NCBI GenBank assembly: GCA_026126105.1
Contig: JAHCJV010000012.1
Coordinates: 1-64,000, forward strand
Length of the DNA stretch: 64,000 bases
Reading direction: 5' to 3'
From: Enhydrobacter sp.
Lineage (GTDB): Bacteria > Pseudomonadota > Alphaproteobacteria > Reyranellales > Reyranellaceae
The notes under the pieces are model-generated. The model saw only the letters and a program-made list of their open reading frames with translations. It had not been told where the DNA came from and did no database searches. The translations under genes and the position numbers were made by a program. Of the stretch, positions 52,901 through 60,795 are shown piece after piece; position 1 is the stretch's first letter, and every line of letters starts with the position of its first letter.

Positions 52901-54384
52901 TGCTCGCGCCGATGGACCGCCGCATTCGCGAGGACGGAGATGTCGCGATCGGTCAGGCCTTCAACCCGCCGGGAATAGTCCGCCGCCAGCTGGGCAAGCG
53001 CCGGTTTTGTTTCCGCAGATATCATGAAGAAGGAGTGAGGGCGCACCTTCTCGATCTTGCCTGGAGCCGGCTCTCGACCTGGCGCAATGATCGCATGCGC
53101 ATTAGTGCCGCCGAAACCAAACGAATTGACGCCGGCGATCTGCCCGACCGTCCTCGCCAGCGGCTGGAGCCGGTTGCACACGGCGAGATTCAGTTTTTCG
53201 AACTCGATATGGGGGTTGGGTTCGTCGAATTGGAGCGACGCTGGCAACACCTGATGCTTGAGCGCGAGAAACGCCTTGAATAGTCCCGCCATGCCGGCGG
53301 CGGCTTCCAGATGACCGATATTGGTCTTGATCGAACCGATCAACAAAGGGGCTGAACGATCGCGTTCGGCGCCAAGCACACGCCCGAGCGCGGTCGCTTC
53401 GATCGGATCACCGACTGGAGTCCCGGTACCATGGGCCTCGACGAAGGCCAGGCGCGCCGGATCAACGCCAGCCGCGCGATAAATCTTGTTGAGAAGAGCT
53501 TGTTGACCTTCGAGTGACGGCAGCGAGATACCGCTCGTGCGGCCGTCCGAGTTGACTTCTGTCGCCACGATAAAGCCGTGGATTGGACTGCGGCTGACAT
53601 CGACGCGACCGGTGTGCCGAAGAATCAACACGCCTGCGCCTTCCGCCCGAACAAATCCGTCGGCATTCGCGGAAAAAGCCTGACAGCGTCCGCTCGGCGA
53701 CAGCATCGACGCTTGCGAAAAGGCGATGAAGGAGCTCGGGCTGTCGATGATATTGACGCCGCCGACGATCGCCGTGTCGATTCGTCCCGACCTGATGGCT
53801 TCGACCGCCTGATGAAGCGCGACCAGCGAGGACGAACACGCCGTGTCAATGGTCATGCTCGGACCATGAAGGTCGAACACATAGGAGAGCCGGTTCGATA
53901 CGACGGACAGCGCCGTTCCGGTTGCGAAATGCGAGTCGGCTACAGCGTGGTCGATTCCAAATCTATGCCCGTACTCGACTTGGCACGCACCTATATAGAC
54001 GCCAACCTCGGTTCCGGCGATCGTAGACGGGGGTATGCCCGCATCCTCGAGCGCTTCCCATGTCAACTGCAGGAGGAGGCGCTGCTGAGGGTCCATCTGG
54101 ACGGCCTCGCGCGGCGAGATCCCAAAGACGCTGGGATCGAAATCCCAAATACGGTCCAGGGTCCCCGCCGCCCAAGTGTAGCTCCGCCCGCGTTCCTGAC
54201 GCTGTGGATGCCCGAATCGCTGCAGCGGAAAGCGATCTGCCGGCACCCGGCTAATCGAACATTCACCACTCTGGAGAAGCGTCCACAGTTCGTCTATCGA
54301 ATTTGCGCCAGGCAGGCGGCAAGCCCACCCTACTACGGCAATATCTTCTGGCATCTTATTACGATTTATCCATGGTTGAGGCAT
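46912..54384 (-). CDS. Type I polyketide/fatty-acid synthase, KS-AT-DH-(MT)-ER-KR-ACP (RkpA-like)
   Basis: The product is 2490 residues from ATG 54384 (ATG 54354 also possible; neither has a clear ribosome-binding site). Domains in order: KS about 12-430 with DTACSSSL (Cys183), His318 and His358; AT about 535-850 with GHSVGE (Ser630) and a PFH substrate motif near 729; DH about 890-1170 with His927 and Asp1080; a decayed methyltransferase region about 1320-1540 lacking a glycine-rich motif I (ILVIGHSPL); a ketoreductase-like structural segment; ER about 1770-2070 (LIHGGAGAVGLAA); KR about 2087-2270 (TGAFGGFG, Tyr2235); ACP about 2380-2460 with LGLDSL (Ser2412). All reductive domains appear intact, so a fully reduced fatty acyl chain is expected. 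Length and order match RkpA, required for rhizobial K-antigen. It probably makes a lipid tied to the polysaccharide. Confidence 0.92.
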   Translation of the reverse strand: MPQPWINRNKMPEDIAVVGWACRLPGANSIDELWTLLQSGECSISRVPADRFPLQRFGHPQRQERGRSYTWAAGTLDRIWDFDPSVFGISPREAVQMDPQQRLLLQLTWEALEDAGIPPSTIAGTEVGVYIGACQVEYGHRFGIDHAVADSHFATGTALSVVSNRLSYVFDLHGPSMTIDTACSSSLVALHQAVEAIRSGRIDTAIVGGVNIIDSPSSFIAFSQASMLSPSGRCQAFSANADGFVRAEGAGVLILRHTGRVDVSRSPIHGFIVATEVNSDGRTSGISLPSLEGQQALLNKIYRAAGVDPARLAFVEAHGTGTPVGDPIEATALGRVLGAERDRSAPLLIGSIKTNIGHLEAAAGMAGLFKAFLALKHQVLPASLQFDEPNPHIEFEKLNLAVCNRLQPLARTVGQIAGVNSFGFGGTNAHAIIAPGREPAPGKIEKVRPHSFFMISAETKPALAQLAADYSRRVEGLTDRDISVLANAAVHRREHLGERAVVIGRGRGIVIRALEACASDLPDPHLVSGAAIGKNLPVAFVYSGNGSQWAGMARAAFRDTPSFAAHFRLLDSYFAPIAGWSLSEALFSEDLAEKLALTSVAQPLLFAIQSAITVELRARGLSPVAVLGHSVGEVAAAEAAGIIDTETAVKLVFIRSMHQHRTRGMGRMMVVRASAEVVDEMVASSEGVEIAAINSPRTVTIAGSDEALIALGKAYPRAAMIDLNLDYPFHTRLMESIKDKLISDLGGMVGADSTTPFISTVTGKEMPGVELDAAYWWRNIREPVKFSAGVRVAAELGARVFVEIGPRSTLLQHIEDVFEADPATVVATLPVFQHNKDDVLPFERAVATAMVKGAGLDLSVTFGPDPGPAIRLPGYPWQQREFRFQHTSESFGGDSLHLPLVGMRYRSDATEWYSNIDTELYPELRDHRVGSRTIFPGSAFIEIAASVARQWLDIDNFVLNDFQLLQPLDLTRDATVEIRTRVSPASNSLEIASRPRLSHANWITHARCVLVHGHGSPPVVPAMATPQQVLTGADIYRLADDAGLHYGPQFKLVEKVTTLADGLIEVRLAGGEGESPFVLDPMRADCCGHGILSLFPELRAKERGVTYIPVRSDRISIYHPYAVPVRAIIEVTEKTGQAIIGNYYILDADNRVVSYFHQIRGQAITTHHEVSLAKMAFVETCLLLDGEIAKRTGVAATADDLCKKIATVKFGTAGKDGSTRPAEVMEGWARSAAYEVVRALAEDDVLDPDELVMEGRLPAQSRAWLRSLLVHLETLDLVSSEGRGWRLRHHGDLPASREMLNAIDLGSLAPAADLTLAGWMSGFVDRIKSNRALSLTGEVCPPDSAFDFYEATNVVTAVGADALMKLLDGSAELWPDDRAVRILVIGHSPLTRALLNPSAGRSIRLTVLETNRRSYDRARAAQTPTSRFELLDMESLGKLGSYDLIVSAHGLARLPASVGLEKLVDALAPGGVLLATEQSPSLFADLVFGTAPEWFGESGSAHGRLREVGEWKDRLSAAGFQRVISAALFDGPASVSLIAAHGTRGGDIVDSSDTGSAAEGARQRIALVVEGAPAGLSEAVLAELKSDPAVIPEVAIISGPAASAADIAIVFDAGRDTASGPVQELLHRCNHLKDWIQSVGSTKATIWLVFRGALSVGTTEARPVETGAWAFSRVLSNEFSKLDLRRLDISPDAAPDLAARHIRAIVRSGTNETELHSDGQTIRAVRIMPLNSFARSGQEATEDAVRLQRRAMSSQRVAWEHTSRVKPQRGEVEIAVAYAGINFRDLMWTLSLLPDEMLEDGFAGAALGLECSGHVVGVGPGVKDLRVGDRVIALAANSLASHVTAPVSQVAKIPGGLDFAAAATIPVAYSTAYYSLVKLAKLSARETVLIHGGAGAVGLAAIQLAKWRGAKIIATAGSTAKRELLAALGVDHVLDSRSTKFVEEVLRITGDGVDVVLNSLAGEAMAASIDCLRPFGRFVELGKRDYIANTNLGLRPFRRNLSYFGVDLDQLMVGRRKLGKQIFGELMRLFERRVLTPLPFSTFRGDDIAEAFQLMQQSHHVGKIVVQPPASSSVAAGANTQPLRTSGTHVITGAFGGFGMEVAKWLVEQGVRSLALFGRSGAASPEARMMLEEFKARGVEVLADPLDVSDKSAVVAAFAKISETMQPVTGIMHAAMVLDDAIVANLNDDRFLRVLAPKVQGAENLDAVSRDLALDYFVFFSSITTIAGHHGQGNYVAANAYMEGFARNRRLRGLPALAIAWGIISDVGVAAKNERARKQVVKLTTKKGMSESDAMALVGMPARDALNLLGQALSESRATTDPAVLILSSSGGRLRKEFAAILRSPTYKEFVSQAEGEEASAIDLRALLMSEDIDSVRRKVTKIVVDQLGRVLHARPEDISRVRPMAELGLDSLMTLELAMDLESAIGINFSMERSVGSLTIPNLVDEIIAQVSSANDPEEGSRSGGIEAGPQATNVAAEADAQPGARLVA

Positions 54385-54825
54385 TGCGGCATTCGCGGCA
54401 TCGCAGCTGCTCGAAGGATAGCCGGTCTCACTTCTACTCTGCCCATCCGAATATGTGGCGGGCGTTCATCGGCTCAAGAACATACAGAGAACGTCCTTTT
54501 GTTAACTACCGAGCGGCGAAGAAGACCAAAATTCATCAATCGCAACATGGGGTCCTCCTCTGGAGCGTTCTGCATAAGTCGTTCAACATAGGATTACTAT
54601 TCAAATGCGCATTATCACATAGGGGCTCGTCGCGCCCAGACTACGCCGCCCACGGGGATAGCGTACCCGGACCATTCCAAACCCAGCATAAAACAGGCCA
54701 TCACTCTGTTCAGGCCATGTCGAGAAGTGCATCGTGCGTGCCCCTTTCCGAGCCGCCCCTCCGGTCTTGTAGAGAACGCAACGAATTCCGACAATGACGA
54801 AGGTATCTACAGTGGGACTTCAATA
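54385..54825. other. 441-bp divergent region between the PKS and nucleotide-sugar dehydrogenase genes
   Basis: This region must contain promoters for both genes. Open frames here are short and unconvincing. AT-richer stretches lie at 54490-54540 and 54585-54620. The 8-base word CAGGCCAT occurs twice in direct orientation 17 bp apart (54694-54701 and 54711-54718). No known operator is recognised. Confidence 0.5.
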
Positions 54826-56103
54826 ATGAAGCGGCGCATCTCTGTCATCGGTCTCGGCTATGTCGGCCTGCCAGTCGCGACGACATTTGCCAAGAGGGCT
54901 GCCGCGGTGGTGGCGTTCGACATCGACGCGCGTCGCATCGCCGAACTCACCAGCGGCTTCGATCGGACCGGAGAGGTGACAGCCGCTGAGCTGGCAACCC
55001 GGGGATTGAACTTCACGACCCGACCGGCAGATCTGCGGCAAGCCGATTTTCACATCGTGACCGTTCCAACACCGATCGACGCCAGCAAGCAACCCAATCT
55101 CGAGCCCCTGCGCGCCGCCTCGACGACAATCGGCGCCGCGCTGAAGAAGGGTGACATCGTGGTTTACGAATCCACGGTCTACCCCGGGGTGACCGAAGAT
55201 GTTTGTGTGCCGGCCCTCGAACGAGCGTCGGGATTGAAATGGAAGTCCGATTTCAATGTCGGCTATTCGCCCGAGCGCATCAATCCCGGCGACAAGGAAC
55301 GTCGCTTCGACAACATTCTGAAGATCGTCTCGGCTGACACCCTCGAAACACTGGAGATCGTCGATTCCGTCTATAAGAGCGTCGTGACCGCGGGCACCCA
55401 CCGCGCAGAATCGATCCGGGTAGCGGAATTCGCCAAGGTGCTGGAGAACACGCAACGTGACGTCAACATCGCCCTGATCAACGAAGTCGCACTGATCTGC
55501 GACCGGCTGGGAGTAGACACCCAGGATGTCCTGAAAGCCGCCGGAACCAAGTGGAACTTCCTGCCATTCCGGCCTGGACTGGTCGGAGGCCACTGTATCG
55601 GCGTGGATCCGTTCTACATCGCCCACAAGGCCGAGGAGGTTGGGTATCACCCGCACGTCATCCACTCCGGGCGGCGGGTCAATGATGGAATGGGAGTTCA
55701 CGTCGCCAGCCGTGTGGCGCGCAACATCATGCGACGCCCCTCACAGGGTAGACCCATCGTCACCGTCTTGGGCGCGACCTTCAAGGAGAACGTCCCCGAC
55801 ATCCGCAACACCCGCGTCGTCGATATCGTGCGAGAGCTGGAGGACTTCGGCATCACCGTGCAGCTCCACGATCCCGAGGCCGACAGCGACCTCCTGTACG
55901 AGGAGTACGGATTGAAGCTCACTCCGTTCGAGGCCATGAAACCGGCTGATGCGCTTGTCGTAGCTGTGGCCCACCGGGAGTACCGCGTTGGCGGATGGAG
56001 CCTTGTCGAGGCGCTCATAAAGCCCGGTGCATTCGTTGCCGACGTTCCTGCGTTGCTCGAGCGTACGGCCAAGCCCGCGGGGGTAACTCTCTGGCGCCTC
56101 TAG
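54826..56103 (+). CDS. Nucleotide-sugar 6-dehydrogenase (UDP-GlcNAc/UDP-Glc dehydrogenase family)
   Basis: The product is 425 residues from ATG 54826 with GGGA nearby. Three UDP-sugar dehydrogenase domains are complete: NAD loop VIGLGYVGLPVA (7-18), VPTPID (80-85), YESTVYPGVTED, and the catalytic segment GLVGGHCIGVDPFYI (251-265) with Cys257, preceded by Lys204 and the LENTQRDVNIALINE helix. VLGATFKENVPDIRNTRV is the C-terminal nucleotide-binding start. The HCIGVDPxY form is that of the WbpA/TviB group, which oxidises UDP-GlcNAc or UDP-GalNAc to the uronic acid, rather than of classical UDP-glucose dehydrogenase. It would provide an acidic sugar for the polysaccharide, also the kind of substrate expected for the lyase at 11620. 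Confidence 0.92.
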   Translation: MKRRISVIGLGYVGLPVATTFAKRAAAVVAFDIDARRIAELTSGFDRTGEVTAAELATRGLNFTTRPADLRQADFHIVTVPTPIDASKQPNLEPLRAASTTIGAALKKGDIVVYESTVYPGVTEDVCVPALERASGLKWKSDFNVGYSPERINPGDKERRFDNILKIVSADTLETLEIVDSVYKSVVTAGTHRAESIRVAEFAKVLENTQRDVNIALINEVALICDRLGVDTQDVLKAAGTKWNFLPFRPGLVGGHCIGVDPFYIAHKAEEVGYHPHVIHSGRRVNDGMGVHVASRVARNIMRRPSQGRPIVTVLGATFKENVPDIRNTRVVDIVRELEDFGITVQLHDPEADSDLLYEEYGLKLTPFEAMKPADALVVAVAHREYRVGGWSLVEALIKPGAFVADVPALLERTAKPAGVTLWRL

Positions 56104-56182
56104 AAGCCATGCGCAACATGAGCTGGGAGCTGTGGAACATGAGGCGGCTCCAGTCCTAGGGAAGCTTGGATGATCCCGGCAT

Positions 56183-57319
56183 TCAGTCATTTTGCCGCAT
56201 CGCCAGGAGTTCACGATAGGTCTCTTCGAACCAGCCAATCCGTTCCTCAAGCCTGCCGAGCAGAGGGGCGCGGCCGATCTGGTGAGCAACTCCCTGGATG
56301 CGTTCGCAGACAAGATTGTCCTCGCGCAACACCATTGCAATATACTGTCTGACGATGAATGACCGTACCGGATCGGTCAGCGCCCGTGTCCAAGGGCGGT
56401 GTCCTGGCACCGGCGCAGGATACGCCCATGCGTGCACGATCGTGCGGTCGTGCCCTACGGGTTCATACAGCAGGATGACGCAGTGGTAGTGGTCGAAGTC
56501 GGTCCTGAAGAATGCCATCAGCACATTGGGGACGAACTGCAGGATGGTATAGTACTTAGGGTAGTACGTGCCCTCGCGGCAGGCTCGGGCAATCTGCTCC
56601 AAACCGTCTGCCTGAGTTGAATAGAGATAGGCGCTATGCAACCCGAAGCGGTGGTAGCTGATATCCTGCCGCCGAATGTATCCTTCCCTTCCGAAGGTCC
56701 GGGGATGTACCGCCGGCGAGTGATAGTCGTCGAGGCTGATCTGTGCGCCCAGCCGCCAGTTTGCCGCGAGGGGAATTTTCAGATGGTAGGGCCGCACCCG
56801 CGCAAGAGATCCGGCTGCCAGGACTGCAAAGCCGCTTCCCAGGTACTCCTCGAGGCTTTCGCTGGCACGAGGATGAGGGAAGCGACCGAAAATCATCTGG
56901 CCGCAAGTTGCGAGCTCAATCCGGGCAAGCCGCGCCCCAAGCTCCTGCGGCAGGACGTCGTAGAGCTCGCGGCAGTGCGGGATGCCCACGGCGCGCCCCT
57001 GTTGATCGTAAGCCCAGTGGTGGAAGCCACATACGATGGGGCCGTTGCCGTGATCGGCGTTGCGAAGTGGCATGAAGCGATGCGCACAAACATTCTCGAA
57101 GCCCCGCAACTCCGTACCGAAGCGTTGCACGAACACCGAACGCGTGGCGATCGACGCCCTGAACCAATCGCCATCCTTCTCGGCGTCACTTGCCATGCCG
57201 AGGAACGTCCAAACGGAGGCGAGTAGCCTCTGCTCCTCGGCGAATGCCGCCGAATCTACGATCGGCCTCGTCCAGTCATCGGGAATCGAATGTTGCCAAC
57301 GCGAGTATTGCTTGCCCAT
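56183..57319 (-). CDS. Rieske non-heme iron oxygenase, alpha subunit type
   Basis: The product is 378 residues. The Rieske centre is complete: NVCAHRF gives Cys78-x-His80, and CGFHHWAYD gives Cys97-x2-His100. The mononuclear iron site is DDYHSPAVH (Asp197/198, His200, His205). The length and spacing fit ring-hydroxylating-type oxygenases, but no beta subunit, ferredoxin or reductase gene is adjacent. Stand-alone enzymes of this class hydroxylate, demethylate or desaturate sterols, amino-acid derivatives and natural products. Here it sits convergent with the uronic-acid dehydrogenase and downstream of the Wzc-type gene, so it may modify a lipid or glycan. An external electron donor is required. 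The substrate cannot be assigned. Confidence 0.86.
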   Translation of the reverse strand: MGKQYSRWQHSIPDDWTRPIVDSAAFAEEQRLLASVWTFLGMASDAEKDGDWFRASIATRSVFVQRFGTELRGFENVCAHRFMPLRNADHGNGPIVCGFHHWAYDQQGRAVGIPHCRELYDVLPQELGARLARIELATCGQMIFGRFPHPRASESLEEYLGSGFAVLAAGSLARVRPYHLKIPLAANWRLGAQISLDDYHSPAVHPRTFGREGYIRRQDISYHRFGLHSAYLYSTQADGLEQIARACREGTYYPKYYTILQFVPNVLMAFFRTDFDHYHCVILLYEPVGHDRTIVHAWAYPAPVPGHRPWTRALTDPVRSFIVRQYIAMVLREDNLVCERIQGVAHQIGRAPLLGRLEERIGWFEETYRELLAMRQND

Positions 57320-57505
57320 ACGGCGACAGGCTAGCTGCTATCGGATGCGGAATCGAGACAGTCCGCCAATCTCCGTGTCCCGTGCGTAGCGCATAGATAT
57401 CTCGTGCCCACGTAGCCGAACTGACGACGACATGCCGCAGTAGCCCGCTTGCAACAGAACGTTCGCCTCACTTGCGAGGACGAACGCCCTGCGCCGGGAG
57501 CGCCT

Positions 57506-59971
57506 TCATTTCACGCGTGGCACGATCCGCTTCAGCTTTGCAATACCGCTCTCGTCGACCGAGGACGCAGGACGACGCGGCGGTGCATTGTTGGCCGCGA
57601 GATCGCGCTCACGAAGTGGCCGGTCGGAATTGCTGCCGCGCTGCCCCGCATTTCCGCCGTAGTAGGCATTGTAGCGCGAGTAGTAGTCCCCGTAGTCGCC
57701 GTATTCGTACAGCGCGTGCTTCGCCAGATTGACCTTGTTGATGACGATACCGACACGGTCGGTAACGCCCAGCAGCGCCGAAACCGCGCTCTTCACCACG
57801 TCACGCGGAGTCTTGGCCCAATGGACGATGAAGATCGTATAGTCGGCAAGCTGGGCGATGATGCGGGCGTCGGACACCGCCATGACCGGAGGACTGTCGA
57901 GGATCACGAGATCGTAGCGGTCCGCAAAGGTCGCGAGCGCGGCCTTCATGGCATGCGATTCGAGGATTTCCGGCGCATTCGGCGTCTCCGCGCGGGCACA
58001 GATATAATCGACGCCGGACACGTCATGACGACGTATGCACTCATCCAGCGTCTTCGTGCCCATCAGATACTCGTCGATGGTGCCGCCGCGGTCCTTCAGG
58101 CCGAGCGCCACCGCCAGCTTGGCCTGCCGCAAGTCGAGATCGACCAGCAGCACGCGGCGCGAGGCGTTCATCTTGGTAAGCAGCCCTCCGAGCGCAGCCG
58201 CGAAAGTGGTCTTCCCTTCGGCCGGGGTCGACGAGGTGACGGCGATCACCCGCGCCGGTCGATCGAGGTTGCTGAGGCTGATTGCGGTGAACACCGCCCG
58301 CATGGCCTCGGCCGCCGACGACGTTGTGCGGTCGAGCACCTGGGTGACGATGTTGGCGCGAAGACCCGCCGAGCCCTTGACCAGCGGGACCATGCCGAGC
58401 ACCGCAACGCCGGTCGCCTTTTCGACCTGGGAAGCCGAACGGAACACCCTGTCGAGCTTCTCCGCCGCGACCGCACCGGCCATGCCAAGCAGGCAGCCGA
58501 TCAGGAACGCGGCGAACAGGCCGGTCTTGTACTGCGGCGAGCTGGGCGCGCCCGACGGCCAGGCATAGGCGAGGATACGTGCATCTGCCCGCTGGATATC
58601 CTGCTGCTCCCGCAGTTCCTTGAAGCGACTCAGAAAGCTCTCGTAAAGCGCCCGATTGGACTGAGCCTCCCGTTCGAGCTGCTTCAGCTCGGCTTCGTAC
58701 TGGCTGGTGGCGCCGGCCATGACGGAAGAGCGCTCGACCTGAACGCGTAGTTCCTCCTCCTCTGTCTTCGCAGCATCGAGTTCGGCGCGGATGGCGAGCG
58801 TGATGCTTTGCGTGGCCGCGAGGAAACGACCACGCACTGACGCCAGCTCGGCCCGCGCCTGCACGACCTTAGGATGGTTCGGACCGTAGATCGTCTGATA
58901 TTCCGCGATACGGCGGTTGAGGTCCGCCTCCTGCTGCCGCAGCGCGTTCAGGCCAGCATTATTGGCGACCTCGGAAATGTTTGCGAGCTCATTGGGATTG
59001 AGGCTTGCCTTGCTGAGCGCCACAAGGCGACTTTCCTTTTCGATTCGGCGCGTTTTCGCGTTGATGTACCGGGTGTTGAGATCAGACAAGGTCTGAGCCG
59101 AGACAACACCCTCGGGGCTGCCGGCCAAGCCTTTTTCGCGGCGAAAGTTCGCGACGGCATCTTCAGAAACCTGAAGGTTGCGGCGCAACTCGGCCAACCG
59201 TTCCTCAAGCCATTCGGTGGCACGGCGATTCGCCTCGTTCTTGTTGTCCACTTGGTCGGCCAGATAGACTTCGGCGATTGCATTGGCGATACGCGCCGAC
59301 ATCGTGCCGTCGGTGCTTTCCACCGTAATGAGGATGACGAACGTACGGCCGAGCAGAGTTACACTCAGATGGCTTGCGACGGTAGCGATAGCCGCGCGCC
59401 GACGGGGATCGCTGTCGTCCGTCCGTGCGGCACGCGGCGCCGGCGACGCCTGGGATGCAGGGGGCTGGGGCGGCGAGAGGAGCGATGCGATGCCGGAATG
59501 CCAGAGCTCGCGGATCGGAGCCAGCGAACTGTCGAGGAAGCCCGGCGGCTTCGTGCCGTTGAATTCCGGATTCGACGCCAAGCCGAGCCGATCGACCACG
59601 CGGCCGATGAGGAACTCGGACTGGATGACCTCGAGTTCGCTCTGGATCGCGCCCAGGTTCAGCGTGTCGACGCCGGAAAGCGCTGCTTCCGTGCTCATCA
59701 CCTTGAATGTCCGCGTATCGAGCATGATTCGCGACGACGCCTTGTACATCGGTGTCGCCTGAGCAATGATCAGGGCCATCAGCGCGACCGCGAGCAGGCC
59801 GGCTCCTATGATTAGCGCCTTGCGCCGGTTGAGCAGCCTTAGCCACTCCCAGAGCTCGTTGGGCGCTTCCATCGAGCGCATGGGGGAGGCGTTGACTGGA
59901 TCAACCGCCGCCGAGAGCCGGTTCAGGCCGGTCTCTTCGCCCGTCTGATCGAACTTCGATAAAGATCCCAT
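57506..59971 (-). CDS. Wzc-type polysaccharide co-polymerase / BY-kinase
   Basis: The product is 821 residues. A Wzz domain is bounded by two membrane segments (about 53-73 and 483-503), with a long periplasmic coiled-coil (about 245-460) and a Pro-rich APSSPQ motif before the second. The cytoplasmic kinase has Walker A SSTPAEGKTTF (580-590), Walker A' VLLVDLDLRQ (607-616) and Walker B LVILDSPP (688-695). The C-terminus carries a Tyr cluster (YEYGDYGDYYSRYNAYY, 755-771), the autophosphorylation site of bacterial tyrosine kinases. Phosphorylation cycling in this family controls chain length and export. It is the last gene of the minus-strand export group with the Wza-type lipoprotein 139 bp upstream. 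Confidence 0.93.
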   Translation of the reverse strand: MGSLSKFDQTGEETGLNRLSAAVDPVNASPMRSMEAPNELWEWLRLLNRRKALIIGAGLLAVALMALIIAQATPMYKASSRIMLDTRTFKVMSTEAALSGVDTLNLGAIQSELEVIQSEFLIGRVVDRLGLASNPEFNGTKPPGFLDSSLAPIRELWHSGIASLLSPPQPPASQASPAPRAARTDDSDPRRRAAIATVASHLSVTLLGRTFVILITVESTDGTMSARIANAIAEVYLADQVDNKNEANRRATEWLEERLAELRRNLQVSEDAVANFRREKGLAGSPEGVVSAQTLSDLNTRYINAKTRRIEKESRLVALSKASLNPNELANISEVANNAGLNALRQQEADLNRRIAEYQTIYGPNHPKVVQARAELASVRGRFLAATQSITLAIRAELDAAKTEEEELRVQVERSSVMAGATSQYEAELKQLEREAQSNRALYESFLSRFKELREQQDIQRADARILAYAWPSGAPSSPQYKTGLFAAFLIGCLLGMAGAVAAEKLDRVFRSASQVEKATGVAVLGMVPLVKGSAGLRANIVTQVLDRTTSSAAEAMRAVFTAISLSNLDRPARVIAVTSSTPAEGKTTFAAALGGLLTKMNASRRVLLVDLDLRQAKLAVALGLKDRGGTIDEYLMGTKTLDECIRRHDVSGVDYICARAETPNAPEILESHAMKAALATFADRYDLVILDSPPVMAVSDARIIAQLADYTIFIVHWAKTPRDVVKSAVSALLGVTDRVGIVINKVNLAKHALYEYGDYGDYYSRYNAYYGGNAGQRGSNSDRPLRERDLAANNAPPRRPASSVDESGIAKLKRIVPRVK

Positions 59972-60110
59972 CGTCTTCCATCCTGCGGTACTTCAAGCCC
60001 GCAAAAGCCCTTCTCCACGCACCACCCATTACAGAGCACGCACACTTGCGACTCTGCTCCCTCCTGCGAACCGACGTCCCCACGGCGGTCCCGGCAAGCA
60101 AACGGTCTCT

Positions 60111-60776
60111 CTAGAACCACCTCTCGGGAACACGGATCACATCGCCTGGTTCGACCAGGGTATCTTCGGTCACATACTCTTCTTCCGCGCTCGTAGCGTA
60201 GTAGCGCTTGATCGTTAGGCGGGTCCGCCCGGCTCGCCGCGTATACCCCCCAGCTATCGCGACCGCCTGGATCACGCGCAGGCAGCTCACGTAGGGGAAC
60301 TGCCCCACTCGCGCGACTTCGCCGACAACGTAGAAGGGCCGCATCGCAGTCAGCTCGACGCTGAGCCGAGGGGAAACGAGGTAGCCTTGCGAGCGATACC
60401 GCTCGCGCAGGAGTTCCTCGAGTTCCCCGACCGTCAAGCCGACGACCTGGATCGGTCCCAGCATGCGGGCCGAAATCCCGCCGGCGGCATTGACCTCGTA
60501 ATCACCCGAGAATTCCGTATCCTGCAGGACGATGACGCGAATCTTGTCTCCCGCGCCAAGTCGATAGCCGGGACTGCCCTGCTTGCAGTCGTTGGTTTGA
60601 CCAAGTGTAGGTCCGGTGACCGGCGGCGCCTGCGTGAAAGACACGACGTCGCGATTCGGTGGCGTCGGCAGTTGGTACACGCCGGTCGTGCGTGTCTCGC
60701 AAGCCCCCACCAGGAGGGCCGCCACCACGATGGCGATGTGCGATTTGGCGGAAACGGTCCGCACGAGGTCGTCCAT
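60111..60776 (-). CDS. Short Wza-type polysaccharide export lipoprotein
   Basis: The product is 221 residues from ATG 60776. The frame extends to 61037 but that part overlaps the beta-barrel gene. A lipoprotein signal ends in LVGAC (Cys26). The mature part has GYRLGAGDKIRVIVLQDTEF, the poly-export domain, then an SLBB-like stretch (PFYVVGEVARVGQFPYVSCL, AGGYTRRAG) and ends with DTLVEPGDVIRVPERWF. It lacks the long C-terminal membrane-spanning helix region of Escherichia coli Wza, like the GumB/ExoF group, and probably works with the adjacent beta-barrel as the outer-membrane exit. It is tightly linked to the beta-barrel gene (19-bp gap) and the Wzc-type gene. Confidence 0.9.
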   Translation of the reverse strand: MDDLVRTVSAKSHIAIVVAALLVGACETRTTGVYQLPTPPNRDVVSFTQAPPVTGPTLGQTNDCKQGSPGYRLGAGDKIRVIVLQDTEFSGDYEVNAAGGISARMLGPIQVVGLTVGELEELLRERYRSQGYLVSPRLSVELTAMRPFYVVGEVARVGQFPYVSCLRVIQAVAIAGGYTRRAGRTRLTIKRYYATSAEEEYVTEDTLVEPGDVIRVPERWF

Positions 60777-60795
60777 GGTGATTCTCACAGCACCT

